64,000 bases of DNA from Tissierella sp032104385 (GCF_032104385.1 NZ_DAMCHJ010000003.1:248001-312000), one strand, 5' to 3'; counted from the stretch's first letter, positions 8,794 through 18,765 are shown. Numbers and translations are program-made. Notes: a model not told the origin generated them from the sequence alone.

Positions 8794-11700
8794 TCAAATA
8801 TTAAAAAGGCTTATTTGATTACTTAATGGCAAATCACCTAAGCATCCATGATTAGTTAAAACTTCTAATACAGGTTTACTTACTTTACCACGACTAACTA
8901 AATCTTCTATAGATATGAATCTAGAAATATTTCTTTCTTCGACAATTTTTCTGGCAACATTTTCTCCAAGGCCTTCTAAGCTTTTAAGTGGTGGTATAAT
9001 TCCATTTTCATCAATTATAAATTTATCACTATCAGATTTATAAAGATCCACCTTCTGAAATTTATAACCTCTAGAATACATTTCTAAAACAACTTCTAAA
9101 ACTGTTAATAAGTTTTTTTCCTTTGCTGTTACATCATTGCCTAGTTTTTCTATTTCTTGAATCTTATTTTTTACGAATTCTTTACCTTTTATAACTAAAT
9201 CCGCATCAAAATCATTAGCCTTAATAGTAAAATAAGTTGCATAGAAAGCTTCCGGAAAATATACTTTAAAATACGCTATTCTAAAAGACATCATCACATA
9301 GGCAGCAGCATGAGCCTTTGGAAACATATACTTTATTTTATTACATGAATCTATGTACCATCCTGGCACACTTAAGCTCCTCATTTCTTCTTCCTCTTCA
9401 CCTGACAGCCCCTTACCTTTTCGAACCTTTTCCATGATTTTAAATGACTTTTTCTTATCCATTCCTGCATTAATTAAATATAACATAATATCTTCTCTAG
9501 TGGAAATTACTTTACTGAGAGGAGCTATATTTTCTTTAACAAGATTTTGAGCATTGTTTATCCATACATCTGTACCATGGGATAACCCACTAATTCTAAC
9601 TAGTTCCGAAAAGGTACTAGGCTGAGTGTCAATAAGCATTTGCCTTACAAACTTAGTTCCAAACTCTGGAATTCCTAAAGTTCCTACTTCGCAATTAATA
9701 TCCTCTTTAGTCACTCCCAAGGATTCAGTACTTGTAAATAATTTCATAGTTTTTGGTTCATCAAGAGGTATCTTAGTAGGGTCAACTCCAGTAATGTCAC
9801 CAAGCATTCTTATTATAGTAGGCACATCATGACCAAGAATATCTAGTTTTAATATTCTTCCACTAATAGCATTATAATCAAAATGAGTTGTGATTACACC
9901 TGAGTTCTTATCATCTGCTGGGTATTGAATAGGAGTAAAATCCAAAATATCCTTATATTTTGGAACAATCATAACTCCTCCAGGATGTTGACCTGAAGTC
10001 CTTTTGATTCCAGTACATCCTTGAACCAACCTATTAATTTCAGCTGCATTGACACTTATATCTCTTTCTTCAAAATACTTTTTTACAAAGCCATAAGCAG
10101 TTTTATCTGCAATTGTTCCTATGGTTCCTGCCCTGAAAACATAACCTTCTCCAAATAATTCCTCCGTATATTTATGTGCCACAGCTTGATACTCACCTGC
10201 AAAGTTTAAGTCAATATCTGGTTCTTTATCACCTTCAAATCCCAGAAAAACTTCAAAAGGAATATCATGACCATCTTTATTCAATTTAGCTTGGCATTTA
10301 GGGCAGATTTTATCTGGAAGGTCTGCACCTGAAGCTATAGAGCCATCAACAAAAAATTCATTATATTTACAATTAGGACAAACATAATGTGGAGCCAACG
10401 GATTTACCTCTGTAATACCACTCATAGTAGCTACGAAAGATGAGCCTACAGACCCCCTGGAACCTACTAGATAACCATCTGCCAAGGACTTCCAAACTAG
10501 TTTCTGAGCAATTATATACATAACAGCATAACCGTTTTTAATTATAGAACCAAGTTCTCTTTCTAAACGTCTTTCCACAATCTCTGGCAAAGGATTACCA
10601 TATACTTCTACTGCTTTCTCATATGTTATTTTTTTTAGCTCTTCCTCAGAACCTTCAATAATTGGCGGAAAAGTTCCATCTGGAATTGGTAACATCTCAT
10701 CTATAATATCATTTATCAAGTTAGTGTTTTTTATAACTACTTCTTCTGCAATTTCTTCCCCTAAATATGAAAACTCATTTAGCATCTCCTCAGTTGTTCT
10801 AAAATATAAGGGAGGTTGAATATCTGCATCTTGGAATTTTTGTCCAGACATTAATATCCTTCTATATATTTCATCCTCTGGATCTAAAAAATGTACATCC
10901 CCAGTTGCTACAACAAGTCTTTTATTTTCTTTCCCTAAATTATATATTTTTTTGTTTATTTCTCTTAACTGCTCTTCATTCTTTAATATTCCTTCTCTAA
11001 CTAAATACATATTATTTTCAATAGGTTGAATTTCTAAATAATCATAAAATTTCACAATATCTTTTATTTCATTCATACTTTTGTTTTTTATTATTGCTTT
11101 ATAAAGCTCTCCAGCTTCACAAGCACTTCCTATAATTAACCCTTCCCTATTTGCTTCTATTAGGGATTTTGGAATCCTTGGTCTTCTATGAAAATACTTC
11201 ATATGTGATTCTGATATCAATTTATATAAATTTTTGAGTCCAATTAAATTTTTTGCAAGTATTATTATATGAAAACTCTCATCCTTTAAAAGATTTTTAT
11301 TAGTGTTTAAAGCATTTATCTGTCTAAAACTTATTATATTTCTTTCCTTCAATATATCTAAAATCTTAAGTAATATTTCAGCTGTAGCAGTAGCGTCATC
11401 TACAGCTCTATGATGATTTACTAAATTTACATTTAAATGTTTTGCAATAAGATTTAATTTATGACTCTTTAAAGAAGGAAATACAGCCCTGGATAATTCT
11501 AAGGTATCCAGTACTGGATTATTTAATTCCATATTAACTAACTTAATCTTTTCTCTAATAAAACCAATATCAAAGGTAGCATTATGCGCGACTAAAACAT
11601 CATCTCCAATGAAATTTATAAAATCTAAAATAATTTCTTTAATAGTCGGCTTATCCTTTACCATTTCATCTGTAATACCAGTGATCTTAGTGATTAATTC

Positions 11701-13068
11701 CGGTATTGGTCTTTCTGGATTTATCAATTGACTATAAGTATCTATTACCTTTCCATCTTTAATTTTAACAGCACCTATCTCTGTTATCATATCATTTATG
11801 GGTGATAAACCAGTGGTTTCTATATCAAAAACTATATAAGTTGAATAATCTTTATTTTCATCAAAATCAGTCACGATTTCCTTTTTATCATTTATTAAAT
11901 AACCTTCAACTCCATAGATGATTTTTAAACCTAAAGACTTACCTAGATTCATAGCATCTGGAAAGCTTTGAACAACACCATGATCAGTTATAGCTAATGC
12001 CTTATGTCCCCACTCCTTAGCTCTAGTTGCAATCTTTTTCAATGATGAAACTCCATCCATTGAGCTCATCTGTGTATGTAGATGTAGTTCTACTCTTTTT
12101 TCTTTTGCATTATCCTTTCTTTTCTCTCTATCAATTTTATTAAGTGAGTTTAACATTATAACCATACTTTTAGAGTAGTTATCAAAGATTACATCACCTT
12201 CAATTTTTACATAAGAATCATTTTCTACATTTAAAAGAAATTCTGAGGATTGTTCTTCGGATAAAAAAACTTTTACTGTAATTGAATCACTAAAATCCGA
12301 AACACAAAAAGTAACTAAAGTTTTATTATTCCTAATTTGTCTAGTTTCAAGCTGAAAAACCATACCTTCTACTATACACGAACCTGTCTGCATAGTAATA
12401 TCTTTTACTTTAATGGGTAATTCTACTATTTGCTTTCCGTAAATATAATATTTATTAAACTTACTTGAAGTATTATCAGAAGAATCAGACTTAGGATTTT
12501 CAGATATATTGTTAACAATATTAATTGCAATCTCTTTTTCTTCAATAATTTTTTTATCAAGAAAATCTTCTTCCTCTTTAAAATTATCATCAGATATTTT
12601 AATATCTAAGTTTAATCCTATTTCTTCTAAGATTATATTGTTAATCTTCTTTATGATTCCATTTCTTTCTAACGAATAATAAGCTACCTTATTTGGCGGA
12701 AAAATTACAAGGGAGTCATTGCTGATCTCCCATTTTAAATCTTGGATCCAAGAACTACTAGATTGAATTTCTGATTCAATAATCTCTAAAAGTTTTTTTT
12801 CATAAAACCTTATTTTTTCCTCTGTATTTCCTGTAATATTATACTGAATTCTTATGACTATTTGAAATTCAGTAAATTTTTCTTTCAAAATTTTGTTTAT
12901 TTTGACGGCCATTACATTATTTATTAAATTAGAAGATTCAAGATATACTATTAAAGACATTGTTTTTTTAATTATTTCAATCTTATTAATAATAACTTCT
13001 AAATCCTTAATATCATTGAATTCTTCTTTTGTAATCAATTGAGAAAGATATAATCTATTATTATTCAT
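8794..13068 (-). CDS. polC: DNA polymerase III alpha subunit, PolC type, with 3'-5' proofreading exonuclease
   Basis: Main leading-strand replicase of low-GC Gram-positives, 1424 residues, the usual PolC size. The order is N-terminal domain, OB fold (about 210-305), PHP domain with HLHTQMSSMDG (about 331), inserted DEDD exonuclease with FDIETTGL (about 416) and HHRAVDDATAT, a four-cysteine zinc site (CPNC and CPKC, about 893-935), the polymerase core with PDIDLNFAGEYQ (about 950) and C-terminal helix-hairpin-helix repeats. The inserted exonuclease inside PHP separates it from DnaE. It ends at a strong terminator. Confidence 0.98.
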   Translation of the reverse strand: MNNNRLYLSQLITKEEFNDIKDLEVIINKIEIIKKTMSLIVYLESSNLINNVMAVKINKILKEKFTEFQIVIRIQYNITGNTEEKIRFYEKKLLEIIESEIQSSSSWIQDLKWEISNDSLVIFPPNKVAYYSLERNGIIKKINNIILEEIGLNLDIKISDDNFKEEEDFLDKKIIEEKEIAINIVNNISENPKSDSSDNTSSKFNKYYIYGKQIVELPIKVKDITMQTGSCIVEGMVFQLETRQIRNNKTLVTFCVSDFSDSITVKVFLSEEQSSEFLLNVENDSYVKIEGDVIFDNYSKSMVIMLNSLNKIDREKRKDNAKEKRVELHLHTQMSSMDGVSSLKKIATRAKEWGHKALAITDHGVVQSFPDAMNLGKSLGLKIIYGVEGYLINDKKEIVTDFDENKDYSTYIVFDIETTGLSPINDMITEIGAVKIKDGKVIDTYSQLINPERPIPELITKITGITDEMVKDKPTIKEIILDFINFIGDDVLVAHNATFDIGFIREKIKLVNMELNNPVLDTLELSRAVFPSLKSHKLNLIAKHLNVNLVNHHRAVDDATATAEILLKILDILKERNIISFRQINALNTNKNLLKDESFHIIILAKNLIGLKNLYKLISESHMKYFHRRPRIPKSLIEANREGLIIGSACEAGELYKAIIKNKSMNEIKDIVKFYDYLEIQPIENNMYLVREGILKNEEQLREINKKIYNLGKENKRLVVATGDVHFLDPEDEIYRRILMSGQKFQDADIQPPLYFRTTEEMLNEFSYLGEEIAEEVVIKNTNLINDIIDEMLPIPDGTFPPIIEGSEEELKKITYEKAVEVYGNPLPEIVERRLERELGSIIKNGYAVMYIIAQKLVWKSLADGYLVGSRGSVGSSFVATMSGITEVNPLAPHYVCPNCKYNEFFVDGSIASGADLPDKICPKCQAKLNKDGHDIPFEVFLGFEGDKEPDIDLNFAGEYQAVAHKYTEELFGEGYVFRAGTIGTIADKTAYGFVKKYFEERDISVNAAEINRLVQGCTGIKRTSGQHPGGVMIVPKYKDILDFTPIQYPADDKNSGVITTHFDYNAISGRILKLDILGHDVPTIIRMLGDITGVDPTKIPLDEPKTMKLFTSTESLGVTKEDINCEVGTLGIPEFGTKFVRQMLIDTQPSTFSELVRISGLSHGTDVWINNAQNLVKENIAPLSKVISTREDIMLYLINAGMDKKKSFKIMEKVRKGKGLSGEEEEEMRSLSVPGWYIDSCNKIKYMFPKAHAAAYVMMSFRIAYFKVYFPEAFYATYFTIKANDFDADLVIKGKEFVKNKIQEIEKLGNDVTAKEKNLLTVLEVVLEMYSRGYKFQKVDLYKSDSDKFIIDENGIIPPLKSLEGLGENVARKIVEERNISRFISIEDLVSRGKVSKPVLEVLTNHGCLGDLPLSNQISLFNI

Positions 13069-13112
13069 AGGTATTTTATACCCCCTTCTCCTTTCAATGG
13101 CATACTACTATA

Positions 13113-14171
13113 TTAAAGTTTTTCTATTTCATTTAATAGTTCATCAAGTAAATCTTCTTCTCTAACCTTTTTTATTATCTCTCCTTTTCTAAATATAAGT
13201 CCTTCTCCTTTTCCACCAGCTATTCCTATATCTGCTTCTTTAGCTTCGCCAGGACCATTCACTGGACAGCCCATTATTGCTACTTTTATATGTTTGTTAA
13301 TTCCTTCAAGTCTTTTTTCAGCTTCTTCAACTATATTAATTAAATTAATATTTGTTCTTCCGCAAGTAGGGCATGATATTATTTCTAATCCTTCATTTAA
13401 TAGATTAAGTGATTTAAGAATTTCTCTACCCACTCTAATTTCTTCTACTGGATCTCCTGTCAAAGATATTCTCACTGTATCACCTATACCCATTGACAAT
13501 AAAGAACCTATACCAACAGAGGATTTTATTGTTCCTCTCCATATTGGCCCAGCTTCAGTAATACCTAAATGTAATGGATAATCTACCATATCAGACATTT
13601 TTTCATATGCCTTAATGGTTAGAAGTACATTACTTGCTTTTAGAGAAATCTTTATATCATAAAAGTCCATATCTTCTAATAATCTAATTTGTTCTAAAGC
13701 ACTATAAACCATAGAATGTTCATTTACGCCATTATATTTTTCTAAAAACTCCTTTTTAATAGAACCAGAATTTACACCAACCCTGATAGAAATATTATTT
13801 TCTTTACAGGCTTTTACTACTTCTCTAACCTTGTCTAAAGAACCGATATTACCTGGATTTAACCTTAATCCATCAATTCCATATTTAATAGATTCTAAAG
13901 CTAATTTATAATCATATTGAATATCAGCAATTATAGGAATATCAATTTTCTTCTTTATCTCTTTTATAGCTTTTGCATCTTCTAAATCTGTAATTGCAGA
14001 TCTAACTATATCACAACCTGCATCTTCTAACCTCTTTATCTGACTAATAGTAGAAACAACATCTTTAGTCAGAGTATTCGTCATGGATTGAACTGAAATG
14101 GGGTTATCTCCCCCAATTAATACATTACCAACTTTAATTACTTTAGTTTTTTTTCTCAACAATTTTATCAC
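13113..14171 (-). CDS. ispG: 4-hydroxy-3-methylbut-2-en-1-yl diphosphate synthase (GcpE)
   Basis: [4Fe-4S] enzyme of the methylerythritol phosphate isoprenoid pathway, 352 residues. The TIM barrel carries SVQSMTNTLTKD and GLRLNPGNIG. Cluster cysteines are in ISCPTCGRTN and MGCPVNGPGEAKEADIG. The GTG used here overlaps the rseP stop by four bases (GTGA). Alternative TTG starts at 14162 or 14159 sit five and eight bases after AGGTGA and could be the true start. Unusually, no dxr lies nearby although the pathway needs it. Confidence 0.95.
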   Translation of the reverse strand: MIKLLRKKTKVIKVGNVLIGGDNPISVQSMTNTLTKDVVSTISQIKRLEDAGCDIVRSAITDLEDAKAIKEIKKKIDIPIIADIQYDYKLALESIKYGIDGLRLNPGNIGSLDKVREVVKACKENNISIRVGVNSGSIKKEFLEKYNGVNEHSMVYSALEQIRLLEDMDFYDIKISLKASNVLLTIKAYEKMSDMVDYPLHLGITEAGPIWRGTIKSSVGIGSLLSMGIGDTVRISLTGDPVEEIRVGREILKSLNLLNEGLEIISCPTCGRTNINLINIVEEAEKRLEGINKHIKVAIMGCPVNGPGEAKEADIGIAGGKGEGLIFRKGEIIKKVREEDLLDELLNEIEKL

Positions 14172-15178
14172 CTACTAAAAATATTAAATTTGATTAAATC
14201 TCTATAAGTAACAATCAACATTAGAGATATCAATAGAACGAAGCCAACAAAATGTATAAAACCTTCCTTCTCGGGATCTATAGGTTTACCTCTAACTAAT
14301 TCTATTAATAAAAAGACTATTCTGCTTCCATCTAAAGCTGGGATAGGTAGTAGATTGAAGAATCCTAAATTCACACTAATAAAACCTAAAATATATAATA
14401 AATTATATATTCCAAGTTTTGCCTGTACCCCTACTTCATGAATTACACCAACAGGCCCAGATAAATGATTAATCCCTACCTTGCCTTTAAAAATCATTCC
14501 TATAAACTCAAACATTAACTTTAGAAACATAAAAGTATTTTCAAAACCACCTTTTATTGCAGATGATATTGATTTTTCATATTTAGGCACTATACCAATT
14601 ATGGTTTTTCCTTTTTCAGTTATTGGTTTCACCATGATTTTTTTGATTTCACTATCTCTTTTAATATCTATATCTATTTCTTTATTAGGATCAGATTTAT
14701 TTATGGAGTCAACAGTAGTTTCCCAATTATTTATTTCTATACCATTTATATTAATTATAGTATCACCTGATATCAAACCACTTTTCTCTGCTGGTGATCC
14801 TGGTACTGTATTATCTATAATATTTGTGGGCATACCTATTCCATAAGAGACAATAGTTAATATAACTATGGCTAAAATAAAGTTCATGATTGCCCCAGCA
14901 GCTACAACTGCTATTCTTGATAGAACAGACACTTTATTGAAACCCCTTGGATCATTGGAGGCTTCATCTTCACCTTCCATTTTCACATATCCTCCAATTG
15001 GCAATGCTCTTAATGTATATTCAGTTTCACCTTTTTTCTTTTGAAATAATTTTGGTCCCATGCCTATGGAAAATTCATTTACTCTAATGCCTACTATTTT
15101 TGCTACAGCAAAATGACCAAACTCATGTACTAATATAACTACCAAAAAAACAAAAACTGCTGATATTGCTGTTAACAT
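14168..15178 (-). CDS. rseP: RIP metalloprotease RseP (site-2 protease)
   Basis: Intramembrane zinc protease that cleaves anti-sigma factors or signal-peptide remnants in relatives (RseP, RasP). 336 residues with the zinc motif HEFGH at 18-22 in the first membrane helix. One PDZ domain is near 115-185, and the second metal motif NLLPIPALDG is near 278 in a later helix. ATG behind AGGTGG. It follows cdsA by 18 bases; dxr, which normally lies between, is missing. Confidence 0.96.
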   Translation of the reverse strand: MLTAISAVFVFLVVILVHEFGHFAVAKIVGIRVNEFSIGMGPKLFQKKKGETEYTLRALPIGGYVKMEGEDEASNDPRGFNKVSVLSRIAVVAAGAIMNFILAIVILTIVSYGIGMPTNIIDNTVPGSPAEKSGLISGDTIININGIEINNWETTVDSINKSDPNKEIDIDIKRDSEIKKIMVKPITEKGKTIIGIVPKYEKSISSAIKGGFENTFMFLKLMFEFIGMIFKGKVGINHLSGPVGVIHEVGVQAKLGIYNLLYILGFISVNLGFFNLLPIPALDGSRIVFLLIELVRGKPIDPEKEGFIHFVGFVLLISLMLIVTYRDLIKFNIFSR

Positions 15179-15196
15179 TTAAACACCACCTATATT

Positions 15197-15978
15197 TTAA
15201 ATTAAAAACATACTAATATAGTAGTATATTACTGGAGCAGTAAAAATTATACTATCAAATCTATCTAATACACCACCATGCCCAGGCATTATGAAACCAT
15301 AATCTTTTATTCCACAAACTCTCTTTATTTTTGAAGCCGCTAAATCACCTAATTNNNNNNNNNNATAATAGAGCAAAATATAGCAAGTAAAATAATTTTC
15401 CATATTGGACTCAAACTAAAACATATGGAATATATAATTAATAAAAAAACCGTACCAATTATACCACCAATGGAACCTTCTATTGTTTTCTTGGGACTGA
15501 TTTTAGGGCATAACTTTCTTTTTCCAAATAAATTTCCTGCTATATATGCAAATGTATCAGTACCAAACGCTATAATAAAAACTAACCAAATATACTTAGT
15601 TTTATCTAAATATATTATGTGAAAAAGTAAAAATGGAATATATATTATTCCTAAAATTGTTACGGAAATATCTTCTATAGTTATATTTTTATTAAACATT
15701 AATAATATAAGTAAAGTAATAATAACTATACTAAAAAAAAGACCCAAATAATCATTTTGTAAAATTGTATTTATAAAAAATCCTGTTGCTCCTAAATAGC
15801 CTGCAGTATAAATAGGATTTATATCAATTTCTTCTATTGCTTTATAAAATTCTCTTAAACCAATAATTGAAACTATATAGACAGCAAAAGATAATAAATA
15901 TCCCCCTTTTGATACAATAAAAATTAATAGGACTAAGCCAATTAGACCACTAAAGAATCTCTTGCTTAAATCTTTCAC
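15197..15978 (-). CDS. cdsA: Phosphatidate cytidylyltransferase, interrupted by an assembly gap
   Basis: Makes CDP-diacylglycerol, precursor of membrane phospholipids. The N-terminal 204 codons encode a hydrophobic multi-helix protein. The C-terminal part carries the CDP-alcohol signature, with SKIKR, KD and PGHGGVLDRFD spaced as in the family. Ten N at 15355-15364 split the frame. Two leftover bases on each side mean the true gap must be 8, 11, 14... bases, and 11 would give about 260 residues, the family length. This is a sequencing gap, not a pseudogene. GTG start behind GGAGG, one base after the uppS stop. Confidence 0.93.
15355..15364. other. Assembly gap (10 N)
   Basis: Ten unresolved bases inside cdsA, just before the LGDLAASKIKRV segment. 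The number is a placeholder, because reading-frame continuity requires a length that leaves remainder 2 when divided by 3. Confidence 0.99.
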
Positions 15979-16728
15979 TTATATTCCTCCAAATCTTCTA
16001 TTTCTTTTTTGATAATCAATGATAGATAATAATAAATGTTTCTCTGTAAAATCTGGCCATAATATATCAGAAAAATAAAATTCTGTATAAGCAATTTGAT
16101 ATAGCATGAAATTACTAAGTCTAAGTTCCCCACTTGGTCTAATAAGTAAATCAGGATCAGGTTGACCTTTTGTATAGAGATAGTTAGAAAAATTAATTTC
16201 ATTTAACTCATCTATATTAATTTTACCCATTTCCAACTCAATTAAAAGATTTTTAATTCCAAATATTATTTCGTCTCTTCCGCCATAATTTAATCCAATA
16301 TTCAATATCATTCCAGTGTTTTTAGATGTTTTTTCTATAGCCCTTATTACTTCTTCTTTTGCAAACTGCGGTAATTTTTCAATATCTCCCATAACTTGTA
16401 TCTTGACATTGTTTTTATGTAATTTATCTAATTCTCGTCTTATATATTGGACCAAAATCTTCATCAAACCTTGAACTTCTTCCATAGGTCTTTTCCAATT
16501 TTCTGTTGAAAAAGCATAGAGAGATAGATGTTGTATTCCCAAACTTGATGCAGCACCAACAATTTCAACTACTCTCTCCATCCCTTCTTGATGACCAAAG
16601 TTTCTTGGTAAAAGTCTTTTCTTTGCCCATCTACCATTTCCATCCATTATTATTGCAATATGCTTGGGAAGTTTTGTCATATCAATTTGTTTTTTTATTT
16701 GTTCTATAGTTTGATTAATATCTGCCAT
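15979..16728 (-). CDS. uppS: Undecaprenyl diphosphate synthase (isoprenyl transferase)
   Basis: Cis-prenyltransferase making the C55 lipid carrier for cell-wall synthesis, 249 residues. It shows the catalytic IIMDGNGRWAKKR segment, GHQEGMERV, YAFSTENWKRP, DLLIRPSGELRLSNF and the C-terminal WPDF. The ATG at 16728 is six bases after GAGGTG. An upstream in-frame GTG lies within that site and is rejected. It starts about 20 bases after a terminator-like hairpin and runs straight into cdsA. Confidence 0.97.
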   Translation of the reverse strand: MADINQTIEQIKKQIDMTKLPKHIAIIMDGNGRWAKKRLLPRNFGHQEGMERVVEIVGAASSLGIQHLSLYAFSTENWKRPMEEVQGLMKILVQYIRRELDKLHKNNVKIQVMGDIEKLPQFAKEEVIRAIEKTSKNTGMILNIGLNYGGRDEIIFGIKNLLIELEMGKINIDELNEINFSNYLYTKGQPDPDLLIRPSGELRLSNFMLYQIAYTEFYFSDILWPDFTEKHLLLSIIDYQKRNRRFGGI

Positions 16729-16746
16729 ATATATCACCTCATCACT

Positions 16747-16776
16747 AAAAACCCCTTCCTATTAAGAAGGGGTTTT
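16747..16776 (-). terminator. Terminator after frr
   Basis: AAAACCCCTTC - seven-base loop - GAAGGGGTTTT, an 11-bp stem, followed on the minus strand by one more T (five T in all, then AGTG). It lies two bases after the frr stop codon. Because uppS starts soon after with no clear promoter between, termination is probably partial. Confidence 0.75.
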
Positions 16777-16777
16777 A

Positions 16778-17335
16778 CTATATTTCCATTAGTTCATCTT
16801 CTTTTTTCTTTGTTACGTCATCTAGTTCTTCAATAAATTTATCTGTTATTTTTTGTATTTCTGCTTCAGCTAATTTTTTATCATCTTCACTAATTTCTTT
16901 ATTTTTTTCCATCTTCTTTAGCTGCTCATTTAAATCTCTTCTTATATTTCTAATGGCAATTTTAGCATTTTCTCCATTTTTCTTAACTACTTTCGTTAAC
17001 TCTTTTCTTCTTTCTTCTGTTAATGCAGGAATAACCAATCTTATTACTTTGCCATCATTTGAAGGATTTATACCTAGATCTGACTTTAATATTTCCTTTT
17101 CAATTATAGGAATCAACTTTACATCCCAAGGCTGAATAACTAATAATCTTGGTTCTGGCGCTGAAATACTTCCGACTTGTTTTAAAGGTGTTATTTGTCC
17201 ATAATAATCCACTGTAATTTTATCAAGCAATGTCGGATTTGCTCTACCTGCTCTAATACTTTGTAATTCTTCTTTGTAAACCGAAATAGTTTTACCCATT
17301 TTTTCTTCTGCTTCCTTGTAAAGTCCAGTAAACAT
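16778..17335 (-). CDS. frr: Ribosome recycling factor
   Basis: Splits post-termination ribosomes together with EF-G. 185 residues, the exact family size. It shows ELQSIRAGRANPTLLDKITVDYYG, the PWD motif (IQPWDVKLI), ERRKELTKVVKKNGENAKIAIRN-type helices and a C-terminal long helix. ATG behind AAAGGAGG. It follows pyrH by two bases, in the universally conserved rpsB-tsf-pyrH-frr order. Confidence 0.98.
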   Translation of the reverse strand: MFTGLYKEAEEKMGKTISVYKEELQSIRAGRANPTLLDKITVDYYGQITPLKQVGSISAPEPRLLVIQPWDVKLIPIIEKEILKSDLGINPSNDGKVIRLVIPALTEERRKELTKVVKKNGENAKIAIRNIRRDLNEQLKKMEKNKEISEDDKKLAEAEIQKITDKFIEELDDVTKKKEDELMEI

Positions 17336-17337
17336 AA

Positions 17338-18051
17338 TTAATCCTCCTTTACATGTGTTCCAATTTTTTTACCTAAAACAACATTAATAATATTATTTGG
17401 TTCATCAATTCCAAATACAATTAGGGGAATCTTATTATCCATGCATAATGAAGTTGCAGTCGAATCCATTATTCCTAGTCCTAAGTTCAATATATCTATA
17501 TATTTTAATATGTCAAATTTTTTGGCATTCTCATTTAAATTCGGATCCGAATCATATACTCCATCTACACCTTTTTTAGCTAATAAAATTACTTCTGCCT
17601 CTACCTCAGCAGCTCTCAGGGCCGCTGTAGTATCTGTTGAAAAATAAGGGTTACCTGTACCTGCTGCAAATATAACTACTCTACCTTTTTCCAAATGTCT
17701 AACAGCTTTTCTTCTTATATATGGTTCGGCTATCTGTCTCATTTCTATTGCAGATTGTACCCTTGTATCTACTCCCAATTGCTCAAGAGCATCCTGTAAT
17801 GCTAATGCATTCATAGTTGTTCCAAGCATTCCTATATAATCTGATGTAGTCCTATCCATTTCATTAGTTGATCTACCACGCCAAAAATTTCCTCCACCTA
17901 CTACTATAGATACTTGTACACCTAAATTGTGTAATTCTTTGACTTCCATAGATATTTGATTAATTGTATCTATATCAATTCCAGTACCCTTAGAACCTGA
18001 CAAGGCCTCGCCACTTATCTTTAAGACTACTCGCTTAAATATTGGGTCCAT
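17338..18051 (-). CDS. pyrH: UMP kinase
   Basis: Phosphorylates UMP to UDP. 237 residues with the amino-acid-kinase fold: RVVLKISGEALSG at the N-terminus, VVGGGNFWRGR near residue 50, DYIGMLGTTMNALALQDAL and FAAGTGNPYFSTDTTAALRA near residue 130. The bacterial enzyme is hexameric and sensitive to UTP and GTP. ATG behind TAGGAG. It lies between tsf (with a hairpin in the gap) and frr. Confidence 0.98.
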   Translation of the reverse strand: MDPIFKRVVLKISGEALSGSKGTGIDIDTINQISMEVKELHNLGVQVSIVVGGGNFWRGRSTNEMDRTTSDYIGMLGTTMNALALQDALEQLGVDTRVQSAIEMRQIAEPYIRRKAVRHLEKGRVVIFAAGTGNPYFSTDTTAALRAAEVEAEVILLAKKGVDGVYDSDPNLNENAKKFDILKYIDILNLGLGIMDSTATSLCMDNKIPLIVFGIDEPNNIINVVLGKKIGTHVKED

Positions 18052-18086
18052 TTAATTCACTCCTAATATTAAGTTTAGTGTTATTT

Positions 18087-18115
18087 AAATGGAGAACAAT
18101 ATTTGTTCTCCATTT
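18087..18115 (-). terminator. Hairpin between tsf and pyrH
   Basis: A perfect 13-bp inverted repeat, AAATGGAGAACAA-TAT-TTGTTCTCCATTT as read on the plus strand, lies within the 66-base gap after tsf. The following minus-strand sequence (AAATAACAC) lacks a U-tract beyond the TTT of the stem. It may be a weak terminator or an mRNA 3'-end stabiliser. Confidence 0.55.
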
Positions 18116-18117
18116 AA

Positions 18118-18765
18118 TTACATATTAATTTGCTTTGCAACCTCGTCAGCAAAATTTTCTTCTCTCTTTTCGATTCCTTCACCAACTTCGAATCTTGCAA
18201 ATCTTCTAATTTTTAAATTTTCACCTATTTTAGCAATTTTCTCGTTTAATAAATCTTTAATCTTAACATCTGAATCCTTTATAAAATTTTGATCTAATAA
18301 ACATATTTGTTCGAAGAATTTTTCTAATCTTCCTTCTACCATTTTAGCAGCAACATGCTCAGGCTTACCTTCATTAATAGCTTGCTGAGTAAGTACTTCT
18401 TTTTCTCTAGCTATTTCTTCCTCAGGTACTTCTTCTCTTGAAATATATTTAGGATTTGAAGCAGCTATTTGCATAGCTATATCTTTAACAAATTGTTTAA
18501 ATTCATCAGTTTTAGCAACAAAGTCAGTTTCAGAGTTAACTTCTACTAAAACTCCAATTCTGCCGCCATGGATATATGCTTCTACTAAACCTTCTGCTGC
18601 TACCCTACCTGATTTTTTTGCAGCCTTTGATAATCCTTTTTCCCTTAATAAATCAATAGCCTTTTCTATATCTCCATTTGTTTCTACCAAAGCATTTTTA
18701 CAGTCCATCATTCCAGCGCCTGTTCTCTCTCTTAATTCTTTCACTGTTGAAGCACTTATATTCAT
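18118..18765 (-). CDS. tsf: Translation elongation factor Ts (short form)
   Basis: Nucleotide exchange factor for EF-Tu, 215 residues. The N-terminal UBA-like module (TVKELRERTGAGMMDCKNAL) is followed by the core with SETDFVAKTDEF, which contacts EF-Tu, and a C-terminal module. At 215 residues it is the short type seen in many Clostridia and thermophiles, lacking one core subdomain of the 280-300 residue forms. ATG behind ATAGGAGGG. It follows rpsB after a long hairpin. Confidence 0.97.
   Translation of the reverse strand: MNISASTVKELRERTGAGMMDCKNALVETNGDIEKAIDLLREKGLSKAAKKSGRVAAEGLVEAYIHGGRIGVLVEVNSETDFVAKTDEFKQFVKDIAMQIAASNPKYISREEVPEEEIAREKEVLTQQAINEGKPEHVAAKMVEGRLEKFFEQICLLDQNFIKDSDVKIKDLLNEKIAKIGENLKIRRFARFEVGEGIEKREENFADEVAKQINM

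Noticed and set aside
9353..9550. Plus-strand frame within polC
   Set aside because: Antisense to the polymerase C-terminal region; no independent support.
14481..14846. Plus-strand open frame of 121 codons
   Set aside because: Fully antisense to rseP, which has clear zinc-protease motifs; the frame is a by-product of AT-rich codon use.
15197..15403. Separate small gene or pseudogene fragment
   Set aside because: It is the C-terminal part of cdsA, split only by the 10-N assembly gap; it contains the CDP-alcohol signature.
15975..16202. Minus-strand frame of 75 codons within uppS
   Set aside because: Out-of-frame shadow of uppS, which is conserved across the region.
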